The notes: generated by a model from the sequence alone, not told the origin. A stretch of DNA of 64,000 bases from [Erwinia] mediterraneensis (GCF_900604315.1 NZ_LR026978.1:3420013-3484012); one strand, 5' to 3'. Shown: positions 55,049 through 63,780, counted from the stretch's first letter. A program made the numbers and translations.

Positions 55049-56002
55049 ATGAAGCTGAAGAACACTATTCTGGCGTCTACTCTGTTATCCCTGCTGGCGG
55101 CAAACGCTTTTGCTGCCGAGGAGTTAGCGCCAGAAAAAGCGGCCGCGTTGAAGCCATTCGAACGTATTAATATCACCGGCCGTTTTAATAATATCGGCGA
55201 TGCAGCAAAAGCCGTTTCTCTACGTGCGGATGAGCTGGGTGCTGAGGCTTTCTATATTCAGGGTATCAATGACACTAATGGCAACAGCGGCAACTGGCGC
55301 GTAACGGCCGATCTCTATCATGCGGATGCACCGAAAGCGCAGGAAACAAAACAATACCGCACCTTTAACGGGGTAAAAGAGTTACCGAAAGCGGAAGCCT
55401 ATCGTCTTGAGCCTTTCGACACCGTGTCGGTAAGCGGCTTTTTTGCCAGCCAGCCTGACGTCAACAGCGCGATTGCCAAAGCGGCGAAAGAAAAAGGCGC
55501 GGCCTCTTTCTTTATCGTGCGTCAGGTGGATGCCAACAACGGTGGCAATCAGTATGTAACAGCTTATATCTATAAAGCGGATGCCAAAGAGCGTCAGGTG
55601 CAGACCCCGAACGCGATTCCTGCCGATTCTGAAGCAGGTAAAGCCGCCCTGGCCGCAGGCGGCGCTGCCGCGAAGCAGGTTGAAATCCCGGGCGTGGCTT
55701 CCTCTGAACGGCCAAGCAGTAACGTGGGTCGTTTCTTTGAAACGCAATCCTCTACCGGTCAGCGCTATACGGTAAGACTACCGAACGGTCAATCGATCCA
55801 GGAAGTGAACACCATCACTGCTGCGCAGATGCAGCCGTTTGATACCGTCACCTTTACCGGTCACTTTGGTACGCCAACAGAAATTTCTGAAGCGGTAGCG
55901 AAGCGCGCCGCGGATAAAGGCGCGAAGTATTATCACATTACGCGTCAGTGGCAGAACCAGAGCGGCGGTAACCTGACCGTAACGGCTGACCTGTTCAAAT
56001 AA
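55049..56002 (+). CDS. ydgH: YdgH, three-domain DUF1471 periplasmic protein
   Basis: The 317-residue secreted protein has a signal peptide (KLKNTILASTLLSLLAANAFA) and three DUF1471 domains in series. They begin ERINITGRFNNIGDAAKAVSLRADELGAEAFYI, DTVSVSGFFASQPDVNSAIAKAAKEKGAASFFI and DTVTFTGHFGTPTEISEAVAKRAADKGAKYYHI. It is close to E. coli YdgH (314), recently tied to envelope homeostasis. An Ala-rich linker separates domains 2 and 3. It is related to the single-domain pair at 30550-31098. Confidence 0.96.
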   Translation: MKLKNTILASTLLSLLAANAFAAEELAPEKAAALKPFERINITGRFNNIGDAAKAVSLRADELGAEAFYIQGINDTNGNSGNWRVTADLYHADAPKAQETKQYRTFNGVKELPKAEAYRLEPFDTVSVSGFFASQPDVNSAIAKAAKEKGAASFFIVRQVDANNGGNQYVTAYIYKADAKERQVQTPNAIPADSEAGKAALAAGGAAAKQVEIPGVASSERPSSNVGRFFETQSSTGQRYTVRLPNGQSIQEVNTITAAQMQPFDTVTFTGHFGTPTEISEAVAKRAADKGAKYYHITRQWQNQSGGNLTVTADLFK

Positions 56003-56010
56003 GTTGCCAG

Positions 56011-56035
56011 AGGGCAGCCTGCGCTGCCCTTTCTT
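56011..56035 (+). terminator. Terminator of ydgH
   Basis: The AGGGCAGC/GCTGCCCT stem with a 4-base loop is followed by TTCTT, 9 bases after the ydgH stop. Confidence 0.8.
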
Positions 56036-56208
56036 CTGCATAATTCCTGCCCTTTCCTGCATAGTCACGCATTGCGTTCCTTGCCATCACTCCGTAGAAT
56101 CTGCCGCCTGCTTTTCAGGGGATTCCGTTTCGTTTAAGGCGTAAAAGCACGCTAAAATTCGATGTGAATAAGATTAACCAGCAACTTATGCTGTTCGGGG
56201 ATGGCGTT

Positions 56209-57600
56209 TTGGAGAAAAAATTAGGCCTCAGTGCCCTTACTGCGCTGGTGCTCAGCTCAATGCTGGGTGCAGGCGTGTTCAGTTTGCCGCAAAACATGGC
56301 GGCCGTCGCCGGTCCGGCAGCGCTGCTTATCGGCTGGCTAATCACCGGCACCGGCATTCTGTTTCTGTCGCTGGCGATGCTGCTGTTAACACGCTTAAAA
56401 CCGGAACTGGATGGCGGCATCTTCACCTATGCGCGCGCCGGGTTCGGCGAGCTGATGGGCTTCTGCTCAGCCTGGGGCTACTGGCTCTGCGCGGTGATTG
56501 CCAATGTCTCGTACCTGGTGATTGTTTTTTCTGCCCTGAGCTTTTTTACCGATACTCCCGAACGCGTGATATTCGGTGATGGCAATACCTGGCAGGCGAT
56601 GCTGGGCGCCTCCATCCTGCTGTGGCTGGTGCACTGGCTGGTGCTGCGCGGCGTACAAACCGCCGCCAGCATCAATCTGCTGGCGACACTGGGCAAACTG
56701 GTTCCGCTGCTGCTGTTTATCGTGCTGGCGGTGGCCGCGTTTAATTTCGATCGCTTTCGCCTTGATTTCAGCGGCGTGACGCTGGGCCAGCCGCTCTGGG
56801 AGCAGGTCAAACAGACCATGCTGATCACCCTGTGGGTGTTTATCGGGGTGGAAGGCGCGGTCGTGGTGTCAGCACGTGCGCGTCAGAAAAAAGACGTCGG
56901 ACGCGCCACCCTGCTGGCGGTGCTCTCTGCCCTGCTGGTCTATTTGCTGGTGACGCTGCTGTCGTTGGGTGTGGTGCCGCGCGCCGAGCTGGCGGAGATG
57001 CGTAATCCCTCTATGGCAAGCCTGATGACCCATCTGATGGGCAACTGGGGCGACGCGGTGATTGTGGCGGGCCTGATTATCTCGGTGTGCGGCGCTTATC
57101 TCAGCTGGACCATTATGGCAGCGGAAGTGCCGTTTCTGGCTGCGCAGCAGGGCGCTTTTCCCCGCAGCATTGCACGTCAGAATCAGCGTAACGCGCCGTC
57201 CGCCTCGCTCTGGCTGACCAATGGCAGCGTACAGATCTGTCTGATCCTGATCGCCGTCACCCATGCGGATTACAACACGCTGCTGACCATCGCCTCAGAG
57301 ATGATTCTGGTGCCCTATTTGCTGGTCGGTCTTTATCTGATGAAAGTGGTGCGCGGTCAGAACAAACCACTGGCGATGCTCACCGGGCTGCTGGCCAGCC
57401 TGTATGGTCTCTGGCTGCTCTACGCCTCGGGCCCGCTGCATCTGCTGCTGTCGGTAGTACTCTACGCGCCGGGTATTCTGCTGTTTCTCTATGCGCGTCG
57501 TGGCGGCCGTGGCGATATGGCCCTGACGCATCTGGAGCGGGTGGCAATTGTGTTACTGATGGCAGGATCGCTGCCAGCCCTCTGGCAGCTGACGGCTTAA
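56209..57600 (+). CDS. ydgI: Amino-acid/polyamine antiporter YdgI (ArcD-type)
   Basis: The 463-residue APC-family transporter has 12-13 hydrophobic helices and resembles arginine/ornithine antiporters. The N-terminal EKKLGLSALTALVLSSMLGAGVFSLPQNMA is identical in form to E. coli YdgI (460 residues), placing the start at TTG 56209 after GGGGAT. In-frame ATG 56188 and GTG 56164 are alternatives. The helix-6 region TLWVFIGVEGAVVVSARAR and the substrate-gate motif GGIFTYARAGFGELMGF are conserved. It shares its stop region with a convergent hypothetical gene. No arginine-deiminase genes are adjacent. Confidence 0.93.
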   Translation: MEKKLGLSALTALVLSSMLGAGVFSLPQNMAAVAGPAALLIGWLITGTGILFLSLAMLLLTRLKPELDGGIFTYARAGFGELMGFCSAWGYWLCAVIANVSYLVIVFSALSFFTDTPERVIFGDGNTWQAMLGASILLWLVHWLVLRGVQTAASINLLATLGKLVPLLLFIVLAVAAFNFDRFRLDFSGVTLGQPLWEQVKQTMLITLWVFIGVEGAVVVSARARQKKDVGRATLLAVLSALLVYLLVTLLSLGVVPRAELAEMRNPSMASLMTHLMGNWGDAVIVAGLIISVCGAYLSWTIMAAEVPFLAAQQGAFPRSIARQNQRNAPSASLWLTNGSVQICLILIAVTHADYNTLLTIASEMILVPYLLVGLYLMKVVRGQNKPLAMLTGLLASLYGLWLLYASGPLHLLLSVVLYAPGILLFLYARRGGRGDMALTHLERVAIVLLMAGSLPALWQLTA

Positions 57601-58016
57601 TGAGACACGCCGGGGATCAAAATACAGAGCAGGTCATCCCGCTGTGACAGGTTCAGCGGCTTGCGGTATTCATGATGAATCGCCTCAAGCTGCTGCGCCG
57701 AAAGCGGATACGGCAGCTGGATGGTAAAGCGACCAATCTGCTGCTGTTCTGCCAGGGTAATCAGGCGCGCAATATTAATCTCATCACTCACCTGGGTTGA
57801 AATGATTTGCAACGCTAATTCTTTCAACTGCTCATTGCTGGCCTGTACACTGTGAGCGGATTTACGTGTCACCATACCGAAAATAGGTAATACCCCGTAA
57901 ATAGCGTCAACAAAGCTCCAGCGTTTTTTGCAAGATGCGGAAAGAAAATCACTGTAATTGAAGCAGATGCGGTCACTGTCTATGGCTGAAGCCAGCTCTT
58001 TATCAGACACCCTCAT
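57597..58016 (-). CDS. Hypothetical protein of 139 residues
   Basis: The ORF starts MRVSDKELASAIDSDRICFNYSDFLSASCKKRW with a GGGGGAG ribosome site very close to the ATG. It appears soluble and helical (LIISTQVSDEIN-like region ALQIISTQVSDEINIARLITLAEQQ) and ends LLCILIPGVSH. The longer frame to 58532 runs antisense to rstA and is rejected. The stop overlaps the end of convergent ydgI by 4 bases. It occupies the place of folM-ydgC of E. coli and is divergent from rstA. No known family recognised. Confidence 0.65.
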   Translation of the reverse strand: MRVSDKELASAIDSDRICFNYSDFLSASCKKRWSFVDAIYGVLPIFGMVTRKSAHSVQASNEQLKELALQIISTQVSDEINIARLITLAEQQQIGRFTIQLPYPLSAQQLEAIHHEYRKPLNLSQRDDLLCILIPGVSH

Positions 58017-58187
58017 ACTCCCCCTGTTTTTCAATAGGATTCCGAACCTTGCACCAATGCAGAGTGGTAATGATGGCACATTTTGCAGGGGAGATACCAG
58101 TAACCCAGGGATATTTAGTGCGGTAGCCCCGGGCGCTGTTACCGGATAAGCCAGGCTGCCGATCACGCTGAGCAGGCGCAGTGAATC

Positions 58188-58913
58188 ATGAACAGAATCG
58201 TTTTTGTTGAGGATGAGCCGGAAGTGGGTGAACTGATCGCGGCTTATCTCGCCCGTCACGATATTACGGTGACCGTCGAAACCCGCGGCGATCGTGCCGA
58301 GGCGCTGATTGCCGAGGTAAACCCCGACCTGGTGATGCTGGATATTATGCTGCCGGGCAAAGATGGCATGACGCTCTGTCGTGACCTGCGCAGTCGCTGG
58401 TCCGGCCCGATTGTCCTGCTTACCTCGCTGGACAGCGATATGAACCATATACTGGCCCTGGAGCTGGGCGCCAGTGATTATATTCTGAAAACCACGCCGC
58501 CGGCCGTCTTGCTGGCGCGCCTGCGCCTGCATTTACGCCAGACGCAGCCATTTTTACGCGCCGATACCCCGCCCGCACCGCGCACGCAAAAAGTGTTGCG
58601 TTTTGGCGCTCTTACCATAGACAGTCTCAATCGCGAGGTGACGCTGTTTGCCGGGCAGATTGCCCTCTCCACAGCCGATTTTGATCTGCTGTGGGCGCTG
58701 GCCTCGCAGGCGGGCGAAATTCTCCACCGCGACGCCCTGCTGAAAGCCTTGCGCGGCGTCAGCTACGATGGTCTGGATCGCAGTATTGACGTCGCCATTT
58801 CGCGCCTGCGCAAAAAGCTGCACGACAGCGCCAGCGAGCCTTACCGCATCAAAACCATCCGCAACAAAGGTTATCTGTTTGCGCCTCAGGCCTGGGATAC
58901 CCCGTCACCATGA
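58188..58913 (+). CDS. rstA: Response regulator RstA
   Basis: This OmpR-type regulator of 241 residues has a receiver domain (1-120) with acidic pocket EDE at 8-10, phospho-acceptor Asp52 (VMLDIMLPGKDG), Thr/Ser and Lys103-equivalent in DYILKTTPP. The winged helix is at about 140-238 (GLDRSIDVAISRLRKKLHDSASEPYRIKTIRNKGYLF). In E. coli RstA is under PhoP control and activates asr; an RstA-type box is found before asr 2.9 kb downstream. Its stop overlaps the rstB start by 4 bases. Confidence 0.97.
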   Translation: MNRIVFVEDEPEVGELIAAYLARHDITVTVETRGDRAEALIAEVNPDLVMLDIMLPGKDGMTLCRDLRSRWSGPIVLLTSLDSDMNHILALELGASDYILKTTPPAVLLARLRLHLRQTQPFLRADTPPAPRTQKVLRFGALTIDSLNREVTLFAGQIALSTADFDLLWALASQAGEILHRDALLKALRGVSYDGLDRSIDVAISRLRKKLHDSASEPYRIKTIRNKGYLFAPQAWDTPSP

Positions 58914-60211
58914 AAAAGCTCTTTATTCAGTTTTATCTGTTGCTGTTTGTCTGCTTTCTGGTGATGACGCTGCTGGTCGGCCTGGTCTACAAATTTACCG
59001 CCGAGCGCGCCGGTCGTCAGTCGATGAATGATCTGATGGCCAGCTCGCTGTTTCTGATACGCAGCGAGCTACGGGAAATCCCGCCGCGCGACTGGAACAG
59101 GACCATCAGAAACCTGGATCTCGACCTCTCGTTCGATCTGCATATTGAGCCGCTCAGTAAATTCCACCTGGACGACCGCAATATGCGTCGCCTCAACGCC
59201 GGCGAAATTGTGGCGCTGGATGACCAGTACAGTTTTTTGCAACGCATTCCGCGCAGTCACTATGTGCTTTCAGTGGGACCGATCCCCTACCTGTTTTATC
59301 TCCATCAGATGCGGCTGCTGGATATCGCCCTGCTCGCGTTTATCGGCATGTCGCTGGCGCTGCCGGTGTTTATCTGGATGCGCCCGCACTGGCAGGAGAT
59401 GCTGCGGCTGGAAAACGCGGCGCAGCGCTTTGGCCAGGGCGAACTGGATGTGCGGATCCATTTTGACAGCGCCTCCAGCCTGTTCCGCCCTGGCGTCGCC
59501 TTTAACCAGATGGCGGACAATATCAACAGGCTGGTGGCGAGCAAAAAGCAGCTGATCGATGGCATCGCCCATGAGCTGCGCACACCGCTGGTCAGGCTGC
59601 GCTACCGACTGGCGATGAGCGACAACCTGAGCCAGAGTGAATCCCAGGCGCTCAATCGCGATATTGGTCAGCTGGAGAGCCTGATTGAAGAGTTGCTGAC
59701 CTATGCCCGGCTGGATCGTCCGCGCGTGGATCTCAATCTGCAGCTGCTCGATGTTGCCCGCTGGCTGCAGGAACGCATCGACGATGTGCGCGCCCTGCAC
59801 CCGCAGCTCGCCATTACTCTGGATCTGCCGCAACGGGAAAACACCGGGATGGCCGATCGCCGCCTGCTGGAGCGGGTACTGGATAATCTGGTGAACAATG
59901 CGCTGCGCTATACGCGGCAGCGGCTGCGTATCAGCCTGTGGTTTGACGGCGATGACGGCATCTTGCAGATTGAAGATGACGGACCGGGGATCCCGCCGCA
60001 GGAGCGTGAGCGGGTGTTCGAGCCTTTTGTCCGCCTCGACCCGAGTCGCGATCGCGCCACCGGCGGCTGCGGTCTGGGCCTGGCGATTGTCCGCTCTGTC
60101 GCCCTGGCGTTGCGTGGTCAGGTGACTATCGGGAACAGTGCGCTGGGGGGTGCCAGCGTTCGCTTTTGCTGGCCAGTTCATTTACCCTTGCAGGAGATTC
60201 CGTCGCGTTAA
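58910..60211 (+). CDS. rstB: Sensor histidine kinase RstB
   Basis: The 433-residue inner-membrane kinase has membrane helices at about 5-28 and 137-157 around a periplasmic domain. A HAMP segment follows, then the H-box IAHELRTPLVRLRYRL with phospho-His221, the N-box LDNLVNNALRYT, and the G boxes IEDDGPGIPP and GGCGLGLAIVRSVA. It phosphorylates RstA. It starts in ATGA overlap with rstA. Eighteen bases follow before the M32 peptidase gene, so a three-gene transcript is plausible. Confidence 0.97.
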   Translation: MKKLFIQFYLLLFVCFLVMTLLVGLVYKFTAERAGRQSMNDLMASSLFLIRSELREIPPRDWNRTIRNLDLDLSFDLHIEPLSKFHLDDRNMRRLNAGEIVALDDQYSFLQRIPRSHYVLSVGPIPYLFYLHQMRLLDIALLAFIGMSLALPVFIWMRPHWQEMLRLENAAQRFGQGELDVRIHFDSASSLFRPGVAFNQMADNINRLVASKKQLIDGIAHELRTPLVRLRYRLAMSDNLSQSESQALNRDIGQLESLIEELLTYARLDRPRVDLNLQLLDVARWLQERIDDVRALHPQLAITLDLPQRENTGMADRRLLERVLDNLVNNALRYTRQRLRISLWFDGDDGILQIEDDGPGIPPQERERVFEPFVRLDPSRDRATGGCGLGLAIVRSVALALRGQVTIGNSALGGASVRFCWPVHLPLQEIPSR

Positions 60212-60229
60212 CATTACAAGGAGCCCGTT

Positions 60230-61717
60230 GTGACGTCAGCTTATCAACAACTTAGTGCCAGATTTTTGCGCCTTTCCCGTTTTGGTCATCTCGCTGCTAT
60301 TGCCGGCTGGGATATGCAGACCATGATGCCTGGCGGCGGCAGCCGTGCCCGCGGCGAAGCCCTCGCCGAACTGAGCGTGCTGCGCCATGAAATACTGACC
60401 GACAAAAGCGTTGGCAGCCTGCTGGCGGCGGCGGAACAGGAGTCATTAAACGATGTGGAGCAGGCCAATCTGTATGAGATGCGCCGCGCCTGGCAGCAGG
60501 CGACCCTGCTGCCCGCCTCGCTGGTGGAGGCAAAATCGATTGCCGGCTCCCGCTGTGAGCATGCCTGGCGTCAGCAGCGCCCGGCCAATGACTGGCAGGG
60601 CTTTGCCACCAACCTGAAAGAAGTGGTGAGACTGAGTCGGGAAGAGGCGCAGCTGCGGGCGCAGGCCAACGGCGGCTCGCGCTACGACGCTCTGCTCGAC
60701 CTCTACGAACCGGGCATGACCAGCGCCACGCTGGACAACCTGTTTGGCGAGCTGAAAAGCTGGCTGCCTGAACTGCTGCAAAAAGTGGTCGCCCGCCAGG
60801 CGCACCAGCCGGTAACGCAACCTGTGGGTCCCTTTGCCGTCGAGTCACAGCGTCAGCTGGGCCTGAGCCTGATGAAGCTGCTGGGCTTCGATTTCAACCA
60901 TGGTCGTCTGGATGTCAGCGCCCACCCGTTCTGCGGCGGCGTGCCGGAAGATGTGCGCATCACGACCCGTTACAATCAGAATGAGTTTCTCAGCGCCATG
61001 ATGGGCGTGATCCATGAAACCGGCCATGCGCGCTATGAGCAAAATCTGCCACAACAGTGGGCGGGACAGCCGGTGGCGCTGGCGCGCTCGGTGGCGGTGC
61101 ATGAGTCGCAGAGCCTGTTTATGGAGATGCAACTGGGGCGCAGCCGTGAATTCCTTGAACATATTCTGCCGCAGGTGGTGACCTTTATGGGCGATCAGTC
61201 CGCCCTGCAGCGCGATAACTTTATTCGCCTGACGCAACAGGTGAAACCGGGCCTGATTCGCGTCGACGCCGATGAGCTCAGCTATCCGGCACATGTCATC
61301 CTGCGCTATGAAATCGAGCGTCTGCTGATCGAAGGCGAGATTGAAGTCGAGGATATCCCCGCGCTGTGGGATGAAAAGATGCAACAGAGCCTCGGACTGG
61401 ATACGCGCGGCAACTACCGTGACGGCTGTATGCAGGATATTCACTGGACCGATGGCGCGTTTGGCTACTTCCCGACCTATACCCTCGGCGCCATGTACGC
61501 AGCCCAGCTGTTCCAGGCGATGAAGCGCGCCCTGCCAGATATCAGCACCCTGATCCGTCAGGGCGAACTGCAACCGCTGTTTGACTGGATGCAGCAAAAT
61601 ATCTGGCAGCACGGTAGTCGCTTCCCCACTGCGCAGCTGTTCCGCCACGCCACCGGCGAAGCGCTCAATCCGCACTGGTTCCGCCAGCATCTGGAACAGC
61701 GTTACCTCGCCGATTAA
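60230..61717 (+). CDS. M32 carboxypeptidase
   Basis: This 495-residue carboxypeptidase Taq/PfuCP-family metallopeptidase removes C-terminal residues with broad specificity. The zinc motif is HETGH at 262-266 in MMGVIHETGHARYEQN, the third ligand lies in the ARSVAVHESQSLFMEMQLGR helix, and DVRITTRYNQNEF is upstream, all M32 hallmarks. DELSYPAHVILRYEIE and GALSGYFPTYTLG-like DGAFGYFPTYTLGAMYAAQLF also fit. AAGGAG ribosome site. It is directly behind rstB and closed by a terminator. Cellular role unknown. Confidence 0.95.
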   Translation: MTSAYQQLSARFLRLSRFGHLAAIAGWDMQTMMPGGGSRARGEALAELSVLRHEILTDKSVGSLLAAAEQESLNDVEQANLYEMRRAWQQATLLPASLVEAKSIAGSRCEHAWRQQRPANDWQGFATNLKEVVRLSREEAQLRAQANGGSRYDALLDLYEPGMTSATLDNLFGELKSWLPELLQKVVARQAHQPVTQPVGPFAVESQRQLGLSLMKLLGFDFNHGRLDVSAHPFCGGVPEDVRITTRYNQNEFLSAMMGVIHETGHARYEQNLPQQWAGQPVALARSVAVHESQSLFMEMQLGRSREFLEHILPQVVTFMGDQSALQRDNFIRLTQQVKPGLIRVDADELSYPAHVILRYEIERLLIEGEIEVEDIPALWDEKMQQSLGLDTRGNYRDGCMQDIHWTDGAFGYFPTYTLGAMYAAQLFQAMKRALPDISTLIRQGELQPLFDWMQQNIWQHGSRFPTAQLFRHATGEALNPHWFRQHLEQRYLAD

Positions 61718-61722
61718 CCTGT

Positions 61723-61749
61723 ATGGCGACGCCGGGCGTCGCCATTTTT
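61723..61749 (+). terminator. Terminator after M32 peptidase gene
   Basis: A 10-bp stem ATGGCGACGC/GCGTCGCCAT with a short centre is followed by four to five T, 6 bases after the stop. Confidence 0.9.
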
Positions 61750-61779
61750 CCCATTTTGCTGCCAGCCCCGCCTCGCTTG

Positions 61780-61793
61780 TACAATCCGTTACA
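61780..61793 (+). promoter_or_regulatory. RstA box upstream of asr
   Basis: TACAATCCGTTACA matches 12 of 14 positions of the RstA consensus TACATNTNGTTACA. It lies about 40 bases before a CCTAGAG -10-like sequence and 103 bases before the asr ATG, as expected for an activator site. Confidence 0.7.
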
Positions 61794-61895
61794 CGCCGAT
61801 ACCAAACACCCACTGAAGCCGCCGTCCTTTTTCCCTAGAGTGCAGTGACCGGCCCCGTTGTGGGCCCGCTGATGAAAATGTTTGAGGAATCCGCA

Positions 61896-62174
61896 ATGAA
61901 AAAATTACTCGCACTGGCGATTGCCGCTACTCTGAGCCTCTCTTCTGTCGCTTTCGCGGCGGATACCGCTGCAGCTCCCGCAAGCGCGGGCACCACCACC
62001 GCTGCACCGGCCAAAGCGCCCCATAAAATGTTGCATAAGCACAAAAAAGCTGCTGCACAGCAAGCGCAGGCGGCCAAAAAACATCATAAAAAAGTGATGC
62101 AAAAACCTGCTGCGCAGAAAGCGCAGGCGGCGAAAAAGCACGTTAAAAAAGGGAAAAAAGCGGCGGCCCAATAA
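61896..62174 (+). CDS. asr: Acid shock protein Asr
   Basis: The 92-residue periplasmic basic protein is induced at low pH. It has a signal peptide ([20 protein letters not shown], cleaved before ADTAAAP), an Ala/Thr/Pro-rich pro-segment, and repeats of the Ala-Gln-Ala-Lys-Lys-His type ([36 protein letters not shown]). The ATG at 61896 is chosen; the in-frame ATGs at 61872/61878 precede the signal peptide. RstA, encoded upstream here, activates asr in E. coli. Followed by a hairpin and ydgU. Confidence 0.96.
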   Translation: MKKLLALAIAATLSLSSVAFAADTAAAPASAGTTTAAPAKAPHKMLHKHKKAAAQQAQAAKKHHKKVMQKPAAQKAQAAKKHVKKGKKAAAQ

Positions 62175-62208
62175 GGCTATCCGCGTTTGACGCGGCCTGA
62201 AAGTACCA

Positions 62209-62236
62209 GCACACCCGGTTCTGCCGGGTGTGCGTT
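62209..62236 (+). terminator. Terminator after asr
   Basis: A perfect 10-bp stem GCACACCCGG/CCGGGTGTGC with a 5-base loop is followed by GTTT. Read-through would lead into ydgU. Confidence 0.75.
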
Positions 62237-62253
62237 TACGGAAGGAGCGAAGA

Positions 62254-62334
62254 ATGGTGCGTCGCTATCGCTTCGAAATTATCCTGCTGCTGCTGATCCT
62301 GTGCGGTATTATTGCGCTCTGCTTTTTTCTTTAG
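62254..62334 (+). CDS. ydgU: YdgU small membrane protein (26 residues)
   Basis: This micro-ORF behind asr has GAAGGAG seven bases before its ATG. The 26-residue product is MVRRYRFE followed by a single hydrophobic helix ([18 protein letters not shown]), two positive charges inside. E. coli has the small membrane protein gene ydgU directly downstream of asr, with the same RRYRFE start. Too short for ordinary ORF calling. Role unknown; it may be co-expressed with asr under acid stress by read-through. Confidence 0.8.
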   Translation: MVRRYRFEIILLLLILCGIIALCFFL

Positions 62335-62449
62335 TTGCTGTAGCGTGCTGATTCCGCCAATAAAACTCCCTTTTTTACAGGGCACCCGCTATAGTTATTG
62401 CTCAAGCGTGACAACAATAATTTCCCTTATTCTCGCTATTGAGAGCCCT

Positions 62450-63256
62450 ATGCGCCTGGCTATTCTGCTATTTGTTGGTTTATTCAGTTTTACTGTTGCT
62501 GTCCATGCCGATGATGATGAAGTACTCAATGCCGATGAGATCAAAACGCTGTTTTTTGGCAAAGATCAGCGCCAGGCGGTTGACGATATCAGCGCCATGC
62601 CCTGGGAGGCTATCGGCCAGCTGGAAACCGAAAGCGGCAACCTCTGCACCGCCACCTTAATTTCGCCGCATCTGGCGCTGACCGCCGGTCACTGCCTGCT
62701 TACTCCGCCCGGCGATTTTGATAAGCCGGTGGCGCTGCGTTTTATGGCAGGCGCGAAAGGCTGGCGTTACGAAATTCATGATGTTGACGCGCGTGTGGAG
62801 CCTTCCCTGGCGCACAAGCTGAAGGCCGATGGCGAAGGCTGGATCGTTCCCCCTGATGCAGCTCCTTTCGATTATGGCCTGGTGATTTTACACAACCCGC
62901 CTTCCGGGATTACGCCAGTCCCGCTGTTTGACGGCTCGCGCGGTGAGCTGACCGCCGCCCTGAAAGCCGCGGGACGCAAAGTGACCCAGGCGGGCTATCC
63001 GCAAGACCACCTTGCTGCGCTCTATTCACACAGTGACTGCCTGGTTACCGGCTGGGCGCAACGTGCCGTGCTCTCTCACCAGTGCGATACGCTACCCGGC
63101 GACAGCGGCTCCCCGCTGCTGCTGAAAAGCGCTGACGGCTGGCAGCTGGTGGCGGTACAGAGCTCGGCGCCAGCGGCGAAAGATCGCTATCTGGCGGATA
63201 ACCGCGCCATCGCCGTTACCTCATTCCGCGATAAGCTGGAAGATCTGGCGTTATAA
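62450..63256 (+). CDS. ydgD: Trypsin-like serine protease YdgD
   Basis: This periplasmic S1-family protein of 268 residues resembles E. coli YdgD. It has a signal peptide ([19 protein letters not shown]), the histidine block [16 protein letters not shown], the aspartate in [10 protein letters not shown], and the serine block [14 protein letters not shown]. The catalytic His-Asp-Ser triad is complete, and cysteine pairs flank the His and Ser. The start is ATG 62450; the longer frame to 62312 carries no signal peptide. It follows asr-ydgU as in E. coli. Confidence 0.94.
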   Translation: MRLAILLFVGLFSFTVAVHADDDEVLNADEIKTLFFGKDQRQAVDDISAMPWEAIGQLETESGNLCTATLISPHLALTAGHCLLTPPGDFDKPVALRFMAGAKGWRYEIHDVDARVEPSLAHKLKADGEGWIVPPDAAPFDYGLVILHNPPSGITPVPLFDGSRGELTAALKAAGRKVTQAGYPQDHLAALYSHSDCLVTGWAQRAVLSHQCDTLPGDSGSPLLLKSADGWQLVAVQSSAPAAKDRYLADNRAIAVTSFRDKLEDLAL

Positions 63257-63299
63257 GAGCGGCACCAGACTGACGCCAGCCGTCTGACAGATTCCGGCC

Positions 63300-63350
63300 G
63301 TGACGGGACGACCCGCTCACACCTGAGGCCTTTTACGGGACGACCCGGAC
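63300..63350 (+). promoter_or_regulatory. Guanidine-II (mini-ykkC) riboswitch
   Basis: Two consecutive hairpins carry the identical core CGGGACGACCCG: loop ACGA at 63308-63311 closed by GGG/CCC and GTGA/TCAC, and loop ACGA at 63340-63343 closed by CGGG/CCCG. The linker is about 12 bases. Paired ACGR-loop hairpins just before a ribosome site are the defining form of the mini-ykkC class, which binds guanidinium and turns on translation of exporters. The AAAAGGAG of gdx follows within 10 bases. Confidence 0.9.
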
Positions 63351-63367
63351 ACGAAAAGGAGACGTTA

Positions 63368-63682
63368 ATGGCATGGTTAATGCTGGTCGCCGCGGGCGTG
63401 CTTGAGATCGTATGGGCTTATGCAATGAAGCTTTCAGAGGGATTTTCGCGTCCGCTCTACACCGTCATCACCCTTGTCGGCATGATAGCCAGCTTTGCCC
63501 TGCTGGCGGCGGCGATGCGCTCGCTGCCGCTGGGAACAGCTTACACTATCTGGACCGGCATCGGTGCGGTCGGTTCGTTTCTTGCGGGGCTTTATTTTCT
63601 GGGAGAGCCTGCCACTCCGATGCGCCTTCTGGCGGCAGTTGTGATTGTCGCCGGCCTCATTATGATGAAGATGTCATCCTGA
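63368..63682 (+). CDS. gdx: Guanidinium exporter Gdx (SugE, SMR family)
   Basis: The 104-residue, four-helix small multidrug resistance protein exports guanidinium by proton exchange. The proton-binding Glu13 is in AAGVLEIVWAYAMK. GTAYTIWTGIGAVGSFLAGLYFLGEPATPMRL is the conserved helix 3-4 block that distinguishes Gdx/SugE from EmrE types (W-T-G-I-G-A-V-G). The guanidine-II riboswitch immediately upstream independently supports guanidinium as substrate. AGGAG lies six bases before the ATG. It sits where mdtI/mdtJ, also SMR genes, lie in E. coli. Confidence 0.95.
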   Translation: MAWLMLVAAGVLEIVWAYAMKLSEGFSRPLYTVITLVGMIASFALLAAAMRSLPLGTAYTIWTGIGAVGSFLAGLYFLGEPATPMRLLAAVVIVAGLIMMKMSS

Positions 63683-63780
63683 TAACCTGAAGCTGACATC
63701 AGCGCCGCCTCGCCGACGTCGGGAAAGCCGCGTTGCTGCGGGCAGGTTTCACAACCTGATACAGCCTGAAAAATAACAGG

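Noticed and set aside
57597-58532. 311-codon minus-strand ORF across the rstA start
   Set aside because: Only the last 139 codons (from ATG 58016, with a ribosome site) look like protein. The upstream part is antisense to the certain rstA gene and low in normal composition.
59270-60181. 303-codon ORF antisense to rstB
   Set aside because: Long antisense frame produced by GC-rich codon bias; no start signal and no family resemblance.
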